64,000 nucleotides of DNA, taken from the NCBI GenBank assembly GCA_035631315.1, contig DASQIZ010000035.1, forward strand, positions 17,190 to 81,189, read 5' to 3'. The stretch is from 40CM-2-70-7 sp035631315 (lineage in GTDB: Bacteria > Gemmatimonadota > Gemmatimonadetes > Gemmatimonadales > GWC2-71-9). Every line of letters begins with the position of its first letter. The first letter of the stretch is position 1. The translations under genes and the position numbers were made by a program. The notes below the pieces were generated by a model. The model saw only the letters and a list, made by a program, of their open reading frames with translations. It searched no databases and was not told the DNA's origin. This document shows, one piece after another, positions 15,998 through 24,433 of the stretch.

Positions 15998-17456
15998 CCG
16001 TCTGCTGAATGGAGAACCCGGTCTCCCAGACCGGGCCCTGGTACGTCATCGCGATTCCCAGTTGCGTGTAGTGCTGGTTCGTTCCCGAGTCGAGCACTGA
16101 CGCGCTCACCGGGGCCCCCAGATTCTGCGCGACATTGATCGAGTCGGCGGGGGACCGGTAGGTGTAGGCGTCGAGCCCCTGCCGGTAGTACGATGCCGTG
16201 ACTCCCGCCGAGAACTGCTTCGAAAACCGGTACATCGGCGCGAAGTCCACGCCTACGTAATTCCCGGGTTTCCAATTCAACCGGGCGCTGGCGCCAATGG
16301 GTACCCAGAAGGCCCCTTGCGGGGCGACGCGTGCGTCCCGCAACCCCTGCATCTGCAGGCCGCCGCGCACGTTCAAGTTCAGCCAGAGCCGGTTCCAGAG
16401 AGTCAGCTCCTGGATGTATCCGACTTCGACGTCGGTTTGGTGATCTCCGGAAGAGAGCGCGAAGGGATCATTGGGCGAAGCAAGGTGCCCGGTGGGCAGG
16501 CGGACCGTGAACTTGACGGCGCCGGCATATGTCGGGGTCACGATCATGCGGTACTTCGCCGAGACCTCGGCGTCTCCCGGCCAGTACCGGTAGAACTTGG
16601 GCGTGCGTTCGATCGGCGTGTAGTCGTAGCCGAACGTCGGATCGCTCAGGACCGCCGCGATGTCCCCGGAGGCGGCGGCAAACTGCGGCAGCCCCAGCGT
16701 GTCGGCGAAACTGGAAATCCCGAACGAATCCTTGAGCTGCCGCTGCAGGTTGATCACCGTGGTGTCGATCGCCTTGCCGGCCGCGGAGGTCGCGAGGGGC
16801 AGAAAGGGCGACTGACTCGACGGACTGGCCCCGTAGACCGCCTTGTTGAGTGCACCGCGCAACGCGACGCCCTGGTTGTACAGCGCCAGGGCCTCGGCGC
16901 AGCGAGGCACACAGGTGCCGCCCTGGATCTGGGTATTGAGCGTGGTGAGGGCGTTGTCGAAGTTGGCGAAGAACGTGGTGAACCCGGCGCCACCGCCCAG
17001 GTAGAGGGGGTTGAGCCCAAGGTTCCCGTGGGTCGAGTCGACATTCAAGGTCTCGCGCACGTCCACCCGGACCAGCGGCAGCATCACGCCGATGGACAGT
17101 CGATCGGTCAGCCCTACCTCGGCGGCCAGGGGGACGACGCGGCGCTCCGAACGGATCGCGAGCAGCGTGCGGCCGAGGCTGGCGGAAAACGCATTGATAC
17201 CACTCGCGGTCTGGATGGCGGACTGCATGCCTGCCAGGGACGGGACGGCTGATGCGCCGAGCGAGTCGGCGGTCAGGAACCCGCCGATCGGTTGCCGGCC
17301 CCCGGGGCCGAACGCCGCCTCCCACGTTTCGACAGTGGGAATGAACGAGAGGCGGACCTTCCCCTTCCTGGGCGTGTCCGCGCGTTCCGCCGCCTGGCCT
17401 GGGAGGACGCAGGGGAGAAGGGACGCGAGGGCGAGAACGGCGAGGGTCTTTGTCAT
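15915..17456 (-). CDS. Predicted outer-membrane beta-barrel protein
   Basis: The 513 residues begin with a signal peptide (MTKTLAVLALASLLPCVLPG). Alternating aromatic strands follow, such as KYRMIVTPTYAGAVKFTVRL and YVGVDFAPMYRFSKQFSAGV, and the chain ends in Phe, the usual C-terminal signature for barrel insertion. No specific family is recognised. I chose the ATG at 17456 because it starts the signal peptide directly; an upstream in-frame start at 17471 falls in a hairpin. It is the last gene of a minus-strand operon with an SGNH esterase and a FadL-family protein, so a role in hydrophobic substrate handling is plausible. It overlaps recN by 83 nt tail to tail. Confidence 0.75.
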   Translation of the reverse strand: MTKTLAVLALASLLPCVLPGQAAERADTPRKGKVRLSFIPTVETWEAAFGPGGRQPIGGFLTADSLGASAVPSLAGMQSAIQTASGINAFSASLGRTLLAIRSERRVVPLAAEVGLTDRLSIGVMLPLVRVDVRETLNVDSTHGNLGLNPLYLGGGAGFTTFFANFDNALTTLNTQIQGGTCVPRCAEALALYNQGVALRGALNKAVYGASPSSQSPFLPLATSAAGKAIDTTVINLQRQLKDSFGISSFADTLGLPQFAAASGDIAAVLSDPTFGYDYTPIERTPKFYRYWPGDAEVSAKYRMIVTPTYAGAVKFTVRLPTGHLASPNDPFALSSGDHQTDVEVGYIQELTLWNRLWLNLNVRGGLQMQGLRDARVAPQGAFWVPIGASARLNWKPGNYVGVDFAPMYRFSKQFSAGVTASYYRQGLDAYTYRSPADSINVAQNLGAPVSASVLDSGTNQHYTQLGIAMTYQGPVWETGFSIQQTVSGFGAGTSVPAATTFRIVFRAFHGLF

Positions 17457-17463
17457 AAGACAG

Positions 17464-17493
17464 AACGGCACCCGGCGGTGGCCGGGTGCCGTT
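17464..17493 (-). terminator. Strong hairpin between the esterase and barrel genes
   Basis: Thirteen perfect base pairs (17464-17476 with 17481-17493) close a 4-nt loop. On the minus strand only a weak T-stretch (CTGTCTT) follows, so it may be a partial terminator, an mRNA-stabilising stem, or both. It ends 7 nt before the ATG of the downstream gene. Confidence 0.6.
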
Positions 17494-17524
17494 CCGAGTA
17501 CCCCAATCTAGTCAGCGCGTTCGC

Positions 17525-18760
17525 TCAGGGGATGGTCTTGAGCGACGTGCCGTACTTGGCGTTGATGACACCGATCAGCGTGTTCGCCACGAGCTTGTGG
17601 GTGGCCGCGCTCGGGTGCACGCCGTCGAACGAGAACGCGGTGCCGAACGGGGCGGTAGTCGCCCGCGGATCAGGAGGCGCGTGCGGGAAGAACGCGACCT
17701 GTGTCGTGTCTGCTTTCAACTGTGCGAGCGCGACATTGGGGTCGAAAAACGCATAGCCGCGGGCCGCTGCCTGCGCGCTGATGTAGGCGTTGTACGCTAC
17801 GACTGAATTGTGGAGTTTCTTGAATTCCGGCTTGGTGATGGACAGGTTGTCACCATCGCAATTCAGCACGAAGGGGCCGCCTGCAGGGTTCGCCTTGGCG
17901 GCGCCGATCAGTCCCAGGCCGTAGAAAAACGGCACCAGGGTTGAGTCACCCGATCCCCCCAAGACCGTCGGCGCACAGCTCGTATCCACCTGGAAACTCG
18001 GGAGCGCAGCCAGCACCGTGGCTTTGAGCTGGAAGTAGACGGCGCCCAGCGACGCATACGGGATCTGTGTCACGTCCGCGACGCCGATCAGAACGCCCCC
18101 CTTCACCGACCCAATCGCGTCGATCGAGTCGAGCATCGCTTTGTACTCGGCCCTGAACGTATTGGTGTCGGTGACCTCGAGCGAATCGCCCGGATGGGTC
18201 TGATCGGTCGCCGCACCGAGCACGTCGTTGTTCCCGATCCAAACCGTGATGAAAGTCGGCTGGACCTTCCGCATCATCCCGATCTGCGTCAGGCCACCCA
18301 GGAAAAAGGCGGTGAGCTGATTGGAATTCGATCCCGGCGCCAGGTTGTTGGTCGGGGACGAGGCCGTCGCGCCGGGAACCGCCACGTCATTAATGAATGG
18401 CGGAGGCGGCGTCTGGGACTCTCGGAGGAAGCAGCTCGTCGACGTGCCGCCAGCCAGCCGGGCCTGCGTGAAAACGTTGGTGAATGGCGGCGGACATCCC
18501 GGTTTGTTCAGTAGCGGTTGATAGAACGGCGTGTGCATCTGCCGGGCCAGCAGGACCGGGTACGCCAGCCGTTGGGTGCTGTCGTTGATCCCCGCGGACT
18601 GGAAGCCCGCAGTGATCGAATTCCCCATCGAGACGTACCGGGCGAACAGCGGGTTCACCGGGTCTTCCGTGGTGTTGTGAAAGAGTTCGTCTGAGTTGCA
18701 AGCTGCCGCGGCGAGGACGATCCCGAGCGCCGCCAGATACCGCATGGTGGTCTTGGTCAT
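17525..18760 (-). CDS. SGNH/GDSL-type esterase lipoprotein
   Basis: The N-terminus has a lipoprotein signal with lipobox AAAC (MRYLAALGIVLAAAACN). Block I is SMGNSITAG with the nucleophile Ser, block III is WIGNND, and block V is FDGVHPS with the Asp-x-x-His pair. The family hydrolyses ester bonds in lipids or acetylated sugars. The 411-residue protein is likely held in the outer membrane next to the FadL-type channel encoded 13 nt upstream, so ester cleavage coupled to fatty-acid uptake is a reasonable inference. Confidence 0.88.
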   Translation of the reverse strand: MTKTTMRYLAALGIVLAAAACNSDELFHNTTEDPVNPLFARYVSMGNSITAGFQSAGINDSTQRLAYPVLLARQMHTPFYQPLLNKPGCPPPFTNVFTQARLAGGTSTSCFLRESQTPPPPFINDVAVPGATASSPTNNLAPGSNSNQLTAFFLGGLTQIGMMRKVQPTFITVWIGNNDVLGAATDQTHPGDSLEVTDTNTFRAEYKAMLDSIDAIGSVKGGVLIGVADVTQIPYASLGAVYFQLKATVLAALPSFQVDTSCAPTVLGGSGDSTLVPFFYGLGLIGAAKANPAGGPFVLNCDGDNLSITKPEFKKLHNSVVAYNAYISAQAAARGYAFFDPNVALAQLKADTTQVAFFPHAPPDPRATTAPFGTAFSFDGVHPSAATHKLVANTLIGVINAKYGTSLKTIP

Positions 18761-18773
18761 TGGGGTCTCTCGC

Positions 18774-20144
18774 TCAGAAGGTGTAGGAGAGGCCGGCGCC
18801 GAGGAGCACCGCCTTGAAGGTATAGAGGCCCGTGTTCAGCGTGCTCACCTCGGAGACCCGACCGCGACGGTCGTTTTGCTTGAGGTACATGAAGCTCGCG
18901 TCGCCGTGGAGCGCGCCCGTGAGCTGGTACCCCAGGCCCAGGATGAACGAATTGCGCGAGCCTTCGGGCAGGCGAGGCGTGACCGTCTGATCGGGAGCGG
19001 CAGCGGTGTTGTAGATGTACCCTCCGCGGAACGTGAGCTTAGGCGAGTAGGTGTATTCCGTGCCGAGCCGGAACCCGTAGGTGTCCCGGTAGCCCTCGTA
19101 GTCGGACAACGGCGGCGTACCGGGGTTCGTGAAGTTGACGGTCAGCTGGTTGAACCAGCCCCACACGACCGTCTGGAAGTCACCCGAAAAGTGCCACTTG
19201 TCGTTGTACTTATAGTCGAAGCCGATGTTTCCCTGGTCGGGAAGGGTGACGTCGGTCGTCGCCGACGTAGGGGACAGCGGGGCTCCCGTGCCGAACTCCG
19301 CGGCCAGTGCGTTGTCGAGATTCACGGGGATCGGAATGCTCGGAGGGGCATACAGCGTCAGGCCCGTTTTGACCGGAGTGAAGGCCGCATTTCCCGAAAA
19401 ATGAATGGTTTTCCTGGTAAGGAAGTGTCCGCCGAGCGTGAGGTGGTCATTGACCTTGAAGATCACGCCGCCATTGAACGCGATCCCAGTCCCCGTTGCG
19501 GAGAGATTAGCGTCGGCGAAGTCCGTATTGCTCGGCACGCCAACCTGCCCGAAGCTCGTGCCGAGGGGCAGCCCGGCCAGGGTGTCGAGCGATCCGGGAA
19601 TCAGCTGCTGCGACAGGTCCAGGCGCTGGTGGAGGGCCACCGACGCGTGCACGTATGCCACGCCCAGCCCGAACGAGAGCCGCGGCGTGATCTGGTAGGA
19701 CATCGTCGGCTGGATGTAGTAGGTCTTCACCTCGGTGTCGTAACCAGCGAAGCGGCCGGGGAACGACAGGGGCCATTTGGTGCCGAGGCCGTAGGGAACA
19801 TAGAAGCCAAGTCCGAGCCCGATCTTCTCGTTGAGGCGGTGGGTCAGGAAGAAGTTCGGGACCACGAAAGTCTGGCTGGACATGTCGGTGTGCTGCAGGA
19901 AGACGTCGTCCGTGAAACCGCCACTTGGGCTGATCGTCGTGAACCCGGCGCTGAAGTGCGTTCCGGACAGGGACGTCAGGCCGGCGGGATTGAAGAACAC
20001 GGCGGAGCCATCAGAGCAGGGGTTGGCAGCGACCGCGCCGCCACGGGCCATCGTACAGGTCGACAGCTCGTAGACTCCGAACCCCTGCGCGCCGAGCGCC
20101 GCGGGGAGGAGTCCGACGGCGAGCACCAACGCAGTCCCTCGCAT
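18774..20144 (-). CDS. OmpP1/FadL-family outer-membrane transporter
   Basis: The family moves long-chain fatty acids and other hydrophobic molecules across the outer membrane. The 456-residue protein has a signal peptide (MRGTALVLAVGLLPAALGAQG) and the family N-terminus with NPAGLTSLSGTHFSAGF. Repeated strand pairs follow, and the C-terminus LLGAGLSYTF ends in Phe. It is the first gene of a three-gene minus operon with a clear promoter at 20195-20223 and GGAG 9 nt before the ATG. Confidence 0.92.
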   Translation of the reverse strand: MRGTALVLAVGLLPAALGAQGFGVYELSTCTMARGGAVAANPCSDGSAVFFNPAGLTSLSGTHFSAGFTTISPSGGFTDDVFLQHTDMSSQTFVVPNFFLTHRLNEKIGLGLGFYVPYGLGTKWPLSFPGRFAGYDTEVKTYYIQPTMSYQITPRLSFGLGVAYVHASVALHQRLDLSQQLIPGSLDTLAGLPLGTSFGQVGVPSNTDFADANLSATGTGIAFNGGVIFKVNDHLTLGGHFLTRKTIHFSGNAAFTPVKTGLTLYAPPSIPIPVNLDNALAAEFGTGAPLSPTSATTDVTLPDQGNIGFDYKYNDKWHFSGDFQTVVWGWFNQLTVNFTNPGTPPLSDYEGYRDTYGFRLGTEYTYSPKLTFRGGYIYNTAAAPDQTVTPRLPEGSRNSFILGLGYQLTGALHGDASFMYLKQNDRRGRVSEVSTLNTGLYTFKAVLLGAGLSYTF

Positions 20145-20194
20145 ACGTTGCGTCTCCGGAAAGCTGGTGGGGAGATGGTGGAACGGGCTGGAAG

Positions 20195-20223
20195 AAACTA
20201 GGATTGGCCTTAACCCTTGTCAA
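20195..20223 (-). promoter_or_regulatory. Promoter of the FadL operon
   Basis: On the minus strand TTGACA (20223-20218) and TAGTTT (20200-20195) are exactly 17 nt apart, giving a predicted leader of about 45 nt before the FadL start. The -35 box overlaps the possible TTG start (20217) of the divergent galactokinase gene, so expression of the two may interfere. Confidence 0.8.
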
Positions 20224-21392
20224 ACCAAGTGATGCAAGAAGCGATAGCACTGTTCCGCGAAACGTTCGGCGCCGCTCCTACCGTCGGCGGATCCGCGCCG
20301 GGCCGGGTCAACCTGATCGGCGAACACACCGACTACAACGGTGGACCCGTCCTGCCGATGGCCATCGCGCGCCGTACGGTCGTCATGGCCGGACCCGGCG
20401 ACCCGGGAGTGCCCGGTGTGATCGACGTCATCTCGGCGCGCGACCACGAGCGGCGCCGGGTGGAGTTTCGCAGCGAACCCGGTGAGGGGACCACCGGGTT
20501 CGTGGTTGGCGTCGCCCGGGCGCTCGAGCGCCAGGGGATCGACCTTTCGCCGGGAGGCCGGCTGGCCATCGCTTCGGACGTGCCGGTCGGCGCGGGGCTG
20601 GCGAGCTCCGCGGCGCTGACGGTGTCCACGGCATGCGCGTTGGCCGCCCTCGCGGGGAAGAAGCTTCCAGGAAAGACAGCGGCGCTGGTCGGGTACCAGG
20701 CCGAGCATGACCACGTTGGCGTGCGGTGCGGAACGATGGATCAGACCATCGCGGCGCTGGGCAAGAAGGGACATGCGCTCCTGCTCGAGTGTGCGACGGG
20801 CGCTACCAGGCAGATCCCGTTTCGAGGCACCTTGCTCCTGGTTGACACGGGGGTCCGGCACGACCTCGCGCGCAGTGCGTTCAATACTCGCCGCGCCGAA
20901 TGCGAAGCCGCGGCGGAGAAGCTGCGCGAGGTCCATCCGGGGTTGCGGTGGCTCGCCGCGTGGCCGAGTGAGGAAATCCCCCGGTTGTCGCGACTCCTCC
21001 CGTCGCCGCTTCGGGTCCGCGCGCAACATGTCGTAGGCGAATCCGTGCGCACGCGTGCCGCCGCCCGGTTGCTCGAGCACGGCCGCCTCGTGAGCTTCGG
21101 GAAGCTCATGTATCAGTCCCACGAGTCCTGCCGCCGGCTGTATGAGTGCAGTGCGCCCGAGCTCGACCTGGTGGTGCAGGCCGCCAAGCGCGCCCGCGCG
21201 ATGGGCGCGCGGATGACCGGGGCGGGGTGGGGTGGAGCGGCCCTGGTGCTCATCAGGCCAAGAGAGGCGGGCAGGATGGGCGAAGCGATTTCCCGGGATT
21301 TCGAGCGGCGCTTTGGCCGTGCTCCGGCCATCACACTGCTCGAGGGTGGGGCTGGGGCGAGGGCGGAGCCGGTGCCCGGAACCAACAAGTAG
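20217..21392 (+). CDS. galK: Galactokinase-family GHMP kinase
   Basis: The GHMP kinase signature elements are complete: GRVNLIGEHTDYNGG (the galactokinase substrate loop), GAGLASSAALTVS (phosphate binding) and GARMTGAGWGGAAL (motif 3). The expected reaction is galactose plus ATP to galactose 1-phosphate, though related kinases act on GalNAc or other sugars. TTG 20217 is the longest start and ATG 20232 is equally possible; neither has a good Shine-Dalgarno. No other Leloir gene is nearby. It is transcribed away from the FadL operon. Confidence 0.88.
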   Translation: MSNQVMQEAIALFRETFGAAPTVGGSAPGRVNLIGEHTDYNGGPVLPMAIARRTVVMAGPGDPGVPGVIDVISARDHERRRVEFRSEPGEGTTGFVVGVARALERQGIDLSPGGRLAIASDVPVGAGLASSAALTVSTACALAALAGKKLPGKTAALVGYQAEHDHVGVRCGTMDQTIAALGKKGHALLLECATGATRQIPFRGTLLLVDTGVRHDLARSAFNTRRAECEAAAEKLREVHPGLRWLAAWPSEEIPRLSRLLPSPLRVRAQHVVGESVRTRAAARLLEHGRLVSFGKLMYQSHESCRRLYECSAPELDLVVQAAKRARAMGARMTGAGWGGAALVLIRPREAGRMGEAISRDFERRFGRAPAITLLEGGAGARAEPVPGTNK

Positions 21393-21436
21393 TAGATTCG
21401 TAAGAGGTCAGTACCAGACCTGGAGATGAGGCATTG

Positions 21437-21736
21437 ATGAACTTTGTGATTCCCTCGTGGGCGATCGGGGTCGCCATGATCGTCTTCGTTTCGGCCATGG
21501 TGAAGGCGATCGGTCGTGGCGGGAGCCGGGACAAATTCGGCAAGTTCCGGGGCAACGAGGATCACGAGCGCCGGATCGCGGATCTGGAGGATTCCCATCG
21601 CCAGCTCGCCGCCGGGTCCGGGGACACGGCGGAGCTCCAGCGGCGTCTTGGAGAACTGGAGGAGCGGCTGGACTTCGCGGAGCGGATGCTGGCCAAGCAG
21701 CACGACGCGGAGCGATTAGGACCACCCAAGGCGTAG
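21437..21736 (+). CDS. Small membrane protein with coiled coil (PspB-like layout)
   Basis: The 99 residues comprise one N-terminal transmembrane helix (VIPSWAIGVAMIVFVSAMV) followed by a charged coiled coil (RRIADLEDSHRQLA, then LQRRLGELEERLDFAERML). This layout resembles phage-shock protein B, but I cannot confirm homology. ATG 21437 follows GGAGATGAGG. The stop lies 5 nt before the tRNA gene. Confidence 0.7.
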   Translation: MNFVIPSWAIGVAMIVFVSAMVKAIGRGGSRDKFGKFRGNEDHERRIADLEDSHRQLAAGSGDTAELQRRLGELEERLDFAERMLAKQHDAERLGPPKA

Positions 21737-21741
21737 GCTCG

Positions 21742-21827
21742 GCCCGGGTGGCGAAACTGGTAGACGCATGGGACTTAAAATCCCTTGGGAGGCAACTCCC
21801 ATAGAGGTTCGAATCCTCTCCCGGGCA
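21742..21827 (+). tRNA. tRNA-Leu (anticodon UAA)
   Basis: Acceptor arms GCCCGGG (21742-21748) and CCCGGGC (21820-21826) pair fully, with discriminator A 21827. The anticodon TAA is at 21776-21778 in loop CTTAAAA. There is a long class II variable arm (TGGGA/TCCCA) and a standard T-arm with TTCGAAT. The outermost anticodon-stem pair (27-43) is a T-T mismatch. No CCA is encoded, so the tail must be added by CCA-transferase. Confidence 0.97.
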
Positions 21828-21933
21828 TCACCCCTCGCAGTACCTCACACAGAAGCGTCCGTCCCTCACATCCCCGCGACAAACGGCAGCACCCCAGCGC
21901 CGAACGGCTGTTCCGTCGTCCTTTCCCGCAGGT

Positions 21934-21939
21934 TAGGCT
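21934..21939 (+). promoter_or_regulatory. -10-like box 8 nt before a start codon
   Basis: TAGGCT lies 8 nt upstream of ATG 21948. TTCCGT lies 17 nt further upstream as a weak -35. No Shine-Dalgarno is present, so a leaderless transcript is possible. The 120-nt gap between the tRNA and this gene holds nothing else I can support. Confidence 0.4.
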
Positions 21940-21947
21940 GACTGCGA

Positions 21948-22607
21948 ATGCTACCAACGCTGGATCTTGAGAGCACGCTCCAACGAACCGGAGGGTCTGT
22001 GGTCCCTAAACTGCTTCCCCGTATTCTCACGATGCTATGCGTGACCGTGCTTCCCTCGGCCCTGGCGTCCCAACAGGGGGGGACGGCGCCGCCGGCGGCC
22101 CAGGCGGCTCCTTCTGGCGGAGCGCATGACTTCGACTGGGACATCGGAATCTGGAAGACGCATCAGCGGCGGCTTCTTCATCCGATGACGGGCTCGACCA
22201 CCTGGGTTGAGTACGCGGGCACAGACAGCGTTCGACGGGTGTGGGACGGAGCCAACACCGGCGTCATTGAAGCGGATGGAGCGGGTGGGCATCTCGAGAT
22301 CTTCACGCTGCGACTGTACAACCCCGATACGCATGAGTGGAGCATTTACTTCACGAACAGCGCCACCGGCGCACTGAGCCTGCCGGTCGTCGGCGGATTC
22401 AAGAGCGGACGGGGCGAATTCACGGATCAGGAGCAGTACAACGGTCACACGATCCTGGTGCGATTCAGCATCTCCGACATCACGCCGACGTCCGTGCGTT
22501 TCGTCCAGGCGTTCTCCGCCGATGGCGGAAGGACGTGGGAGGACAACTTTGTCGTCAGTGAGACGCTGGTACGGGGGGACGCCGGCGCGAGTCGGAGTGG
22601 CAAGTGA
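21948..22607 (+). CDS. Secreted DUF1579-like protein
   Basis: The 219-residue protein has a hydrophobic export segment (LLPRILTMLCVTVLPSALAS, about residues 22-41). The body contains FDWDIGIWKTHQRR, WVEYAGTDSVRRVWDG and LRLYNPDTHEWSIYFTN, which recall DUF1579-type lipocalin-like proteins of unknown function. The ATG at 21948 gives a long stretch before the hydrophobic core; a GTG at 21999 would give a more usual signal peptide. Confidence 0.6.
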   Translation: MLPTLDLESTLQRTGGSVVPKLLPRILTMLCVTVLPSALASQQGGTAPPAAQAAPSGGAHDFDWDIGIWKTHQRRLLHPMTGSTTWVEYAGTDSVRRVWDGANTGVIEADGAGGHLEIFTLRLYNPDTHEWSIYFTNSATGALSLPVVGGFKSGRGEFTDQEQYNGHTILVRFSISDITPTSVRFVQAFSADGGRTWEDNFVVSETLVRGDAGASRSGK

Positions 22608-22675
22608 GCTCGCATGAAACCTGAACAACTGTCCTGACCCGTGGTCCACGCTTTCTCCAGAAGGAGGTAGGTCCC

Positions 22676-23317
22676 ATGGTTCAGCATCGTCCGATTCGTT
22701 GGTTTCGTATCGCGACACCCCTGGGGCTGGTCTTCGTTGCCACTGCCCTGGCCCCATCTGACCGCAGTCGCATACGATTGTTTCCTGAGGCCACTGAGAT
22801 CCGGCTCGCGCGGGAAGCGGGGGCCGATACGATCGCACGGAACGCGGACGTGTATGTGTTCCGCGGCGGAGAATTCGTGCACGCCGTCACCGGTACCAAC
22901 GGCTTCGCCTGTATGGTAGGCCGCGATACGCGGTTCCCAAGCGTGTTCCCGATGTGCTTTGATCCGGAGGGCGCGCGGACGCTGATGCGCCGTGAGATGA
23001 TGAAGGTGGAGCTGATGGCAGCTGGTGTCCCGCTCGACTCAGTCATTCCCAGGGTGAGCGCGGCCACGCGGGACGGGCGGCTGCAATACCCCGTTCAGCC
23101 GACGATTACGTACATGATGTCCCCGCACCAGGTGCTGTACGACGGCGAGAGGAACATCGGCGCGGCGCACCCGCACATCATGATCTTCCTGCCCCACGCG
23201 TCTCTGGATCAATTTCCACGGGTGCTCGACTCGATGGGTCTCGACACCATCGATAGCGCCGGGGTGCTCCTGATCGTGAACGTGCCCAAGTGGAGTGATG
23301 ATCGAGCCGCACAGTAG
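22676..23317 (+). CDS. Secreted protein of unknown function
   Basis: I do not recognise the family. An N-terminal signal peptide (about residues 10-27, IATPLGLVFVATALAPS) is followed by a mature domain with EIRLAREAGADTI, GTNGFACMVGRD, and PTITYMMSPHQVLYDG. The Cys residues in GFACMVG and FPMCFDP could form a disulfide. AAGGAGGT (22661-22668) is a full Shine-Dalgarno 7 nt before the ATG, so translation should be strong. Confidence 0.7.
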   Translation: MVQHRPIRWFRIATPLGLVFVATALAPSDRSRIRLFPEATEIRLAREAGADTIARNADVYVFRGGEFVHAVTGTNGFACMVGRDTRFPSVFPMCFDPEGARTLMRREMMKVELMAAGVPLDSVIPRVSAATRDGRLQYPVQPTITYMMSPHQVLYDGERNIGAAHPHIMIFLPHASLDQFPRVLDSMGLDTIDSAGVLLIVNVPKWSDDRAAQ

Positions 23318-23334
23318 GATGGATTGATTTCCAC

Positions 23335-23382
23335 GATGCCGGGGACCATGCTTGAGGCGATTCGACCCATCTCCCCGGCATC
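23335..23382 (+). promoter_or_regulatory. Inverted repeat ending at the GNAT start codon
   Basis: GATGCCGGGGA (23335-23345) and TCCCCGGCATC (23372-23382) are perfect 11-bp inverted repeats around a 26-nt loop. The 3' arm touches the ATG at 23383. There is no T-run and no Shine-Dalgarno for the gene, so the stem may limit its translation. Confidence 0.6.
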
Positions 23383-23907
23383 ATGCTGAACATCCGACTG
23401 GCTCGACACGACGATCTCGAGGCCCTTCGTCCGTTGATCGATGCGGCCATCGCTGAGCTGCAGAAGCCGTTCCTCGATCACCATCAGATCGCGTCCAGCC
23501 GCACCATCATGGGACTCGATACGCAACTGATCGACGACGGCACATACTTCGTCGTCGAGAGCGATGGCCAGCTGGCCGGGTGCGGCGGGTGGAGCCGCCG
23601 GGCGACTCTGTATGGTGGAGACCGGTCGCCGGGTCGGAGCTCGGCCCTCCTCGACCCCAAGACGCAGCCGGCCCACGTCCGCGCCATGTATACGCACCCG
23701 CTCCATACGCGGAAGGGCGTCGGCCGTCTCATCCTGTCTCAATGTGAGGCTGCGGCGCGGGCCGAGGGATTCCGCAGCGTCGAGCTCATGGCGACGCTCG
23801 CGGGGGTGCCCCTGTATCGGGCGTGCGGTTATGAATCGAGCGAATCAGTGTTCGACGACCGGGGTGGCGCGCCGGTCCCGCTGGTGCGCATGAAGAAGAA
23901 CCTGTAG
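23383..23907 (+). CDS. GNAT-family N-acetyltransferase
   Basis: The family transfers acetyl from acetyl-CoA to amines. The 174-residue protein has the N-terminal IRLARHDDLEALRPLID strand-helix, the acetyl-CoA loop with MYTHPLHTRKGVGRLIL (Q/RxxGxG/A-type RKGVGR), and the C-terminal LYRACGYESSE. The substrate is unknown. No Shine-Dalgarno is visible and a hairpin abuts the ATG. Confidence 0.88.
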   Translation: MLNIRLARHDDLEALRPLIDAAIAELQKPFLDHHQIASSRTIMGLDTQLIDDGTYFVVESDGQLAGCGGWSRRATLYGGDRSPGRSSALLDPKTQPAHVRAMYTHPLHTRKGVGRLILSQCEAAARAEGFRSVELMATLAGVPLYRACGYESSESVFDDRGGAPVPLVRMKKNL

Positions 23908-23913
23908 TACCTT
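23908..23913 (+). promoter_or_regulatory. -10-like box 6 nt before the DoxX gene
   Basis: TACCTT ends 6 nt upstream of ATG 23920, and no Shine-Dalgarno is present. The same hexamer is the -10 of the predicted mreB promoter. The -35 region is poor, so this is a tentative leaderless promoter. Confidence 0.35.
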
Positions 23914-23919
23914 CCACCC

Positions 23920-24327
23920 ATGGGCGCTCGGCTCCTCAGTGTTCTTCGTATCGTCGCTGCGTTCACCTACATGGCGCACGGCACCCAGAAGCTCTTCGGC
24001 TTCCCCGGTGACGCGGTCCACGTTCCGTACATCTCCCTCTACGGCCTTGCCGGCGTGATCGAAACGGCGGGTGGGGCGCTCATTCTGGTGGGGCTCTTCA
24101 CGCGGCCGGTGGCGGTCATCACCGCCGCGGAGATGGCGGTCGCGTACTTCCTGGTGCACTTCAAGCAGGGACTCTGGCCCCTCCTCAACCACGGTGAGTT
24201 GGCCGTGGTCTACTGCTTCCTTTTCATCTATATAGCCGCCGTCGGCCCCGGCCCGTGGAGCCTGGACCGGCTGCTCGTCGCTGAAGGCGACATCAGGAGC
24301 ACCGGAGCTCGGCGCCTCAATAAATAG
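23920..24327 (+). CDS. DoxX-family membrane protein
   Basis: This 135-residue protein has four transmembrane segments. The N-terminal RIVAAFTYMAHGTQKLFGFPG and GVIETAGGALILVGLFTRP motifs are typical of the DoxX family. Some members are linked to thiol-redox or quinone systems, but the activity here is unknown. It lies 12 nt after the GNAT gene. Confidence 0.9.
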   Translation: MGARLLSVLRIVAAFTYMAHGTQKLFGFPGDAVHVPYISLYGLAGVIETAGGALILVGLFTRPVAVITAAEMAVAYFLVHFKQGLWPLLNHGELAVVYCFLFIYIAAVGPGPWSLDRLLVAEGDIRSTGARRLNK

Positions 24328-24433
24328 GCGGCGTGGAGCGCTGTCCCGAGCCGAATGCAACCTTTCCGGCCCCACCTGCGTCTTATGCGGTGTGATGAGA
24401 ACCTTTAACCGATTTGACGACAGGGAGCTGGAT

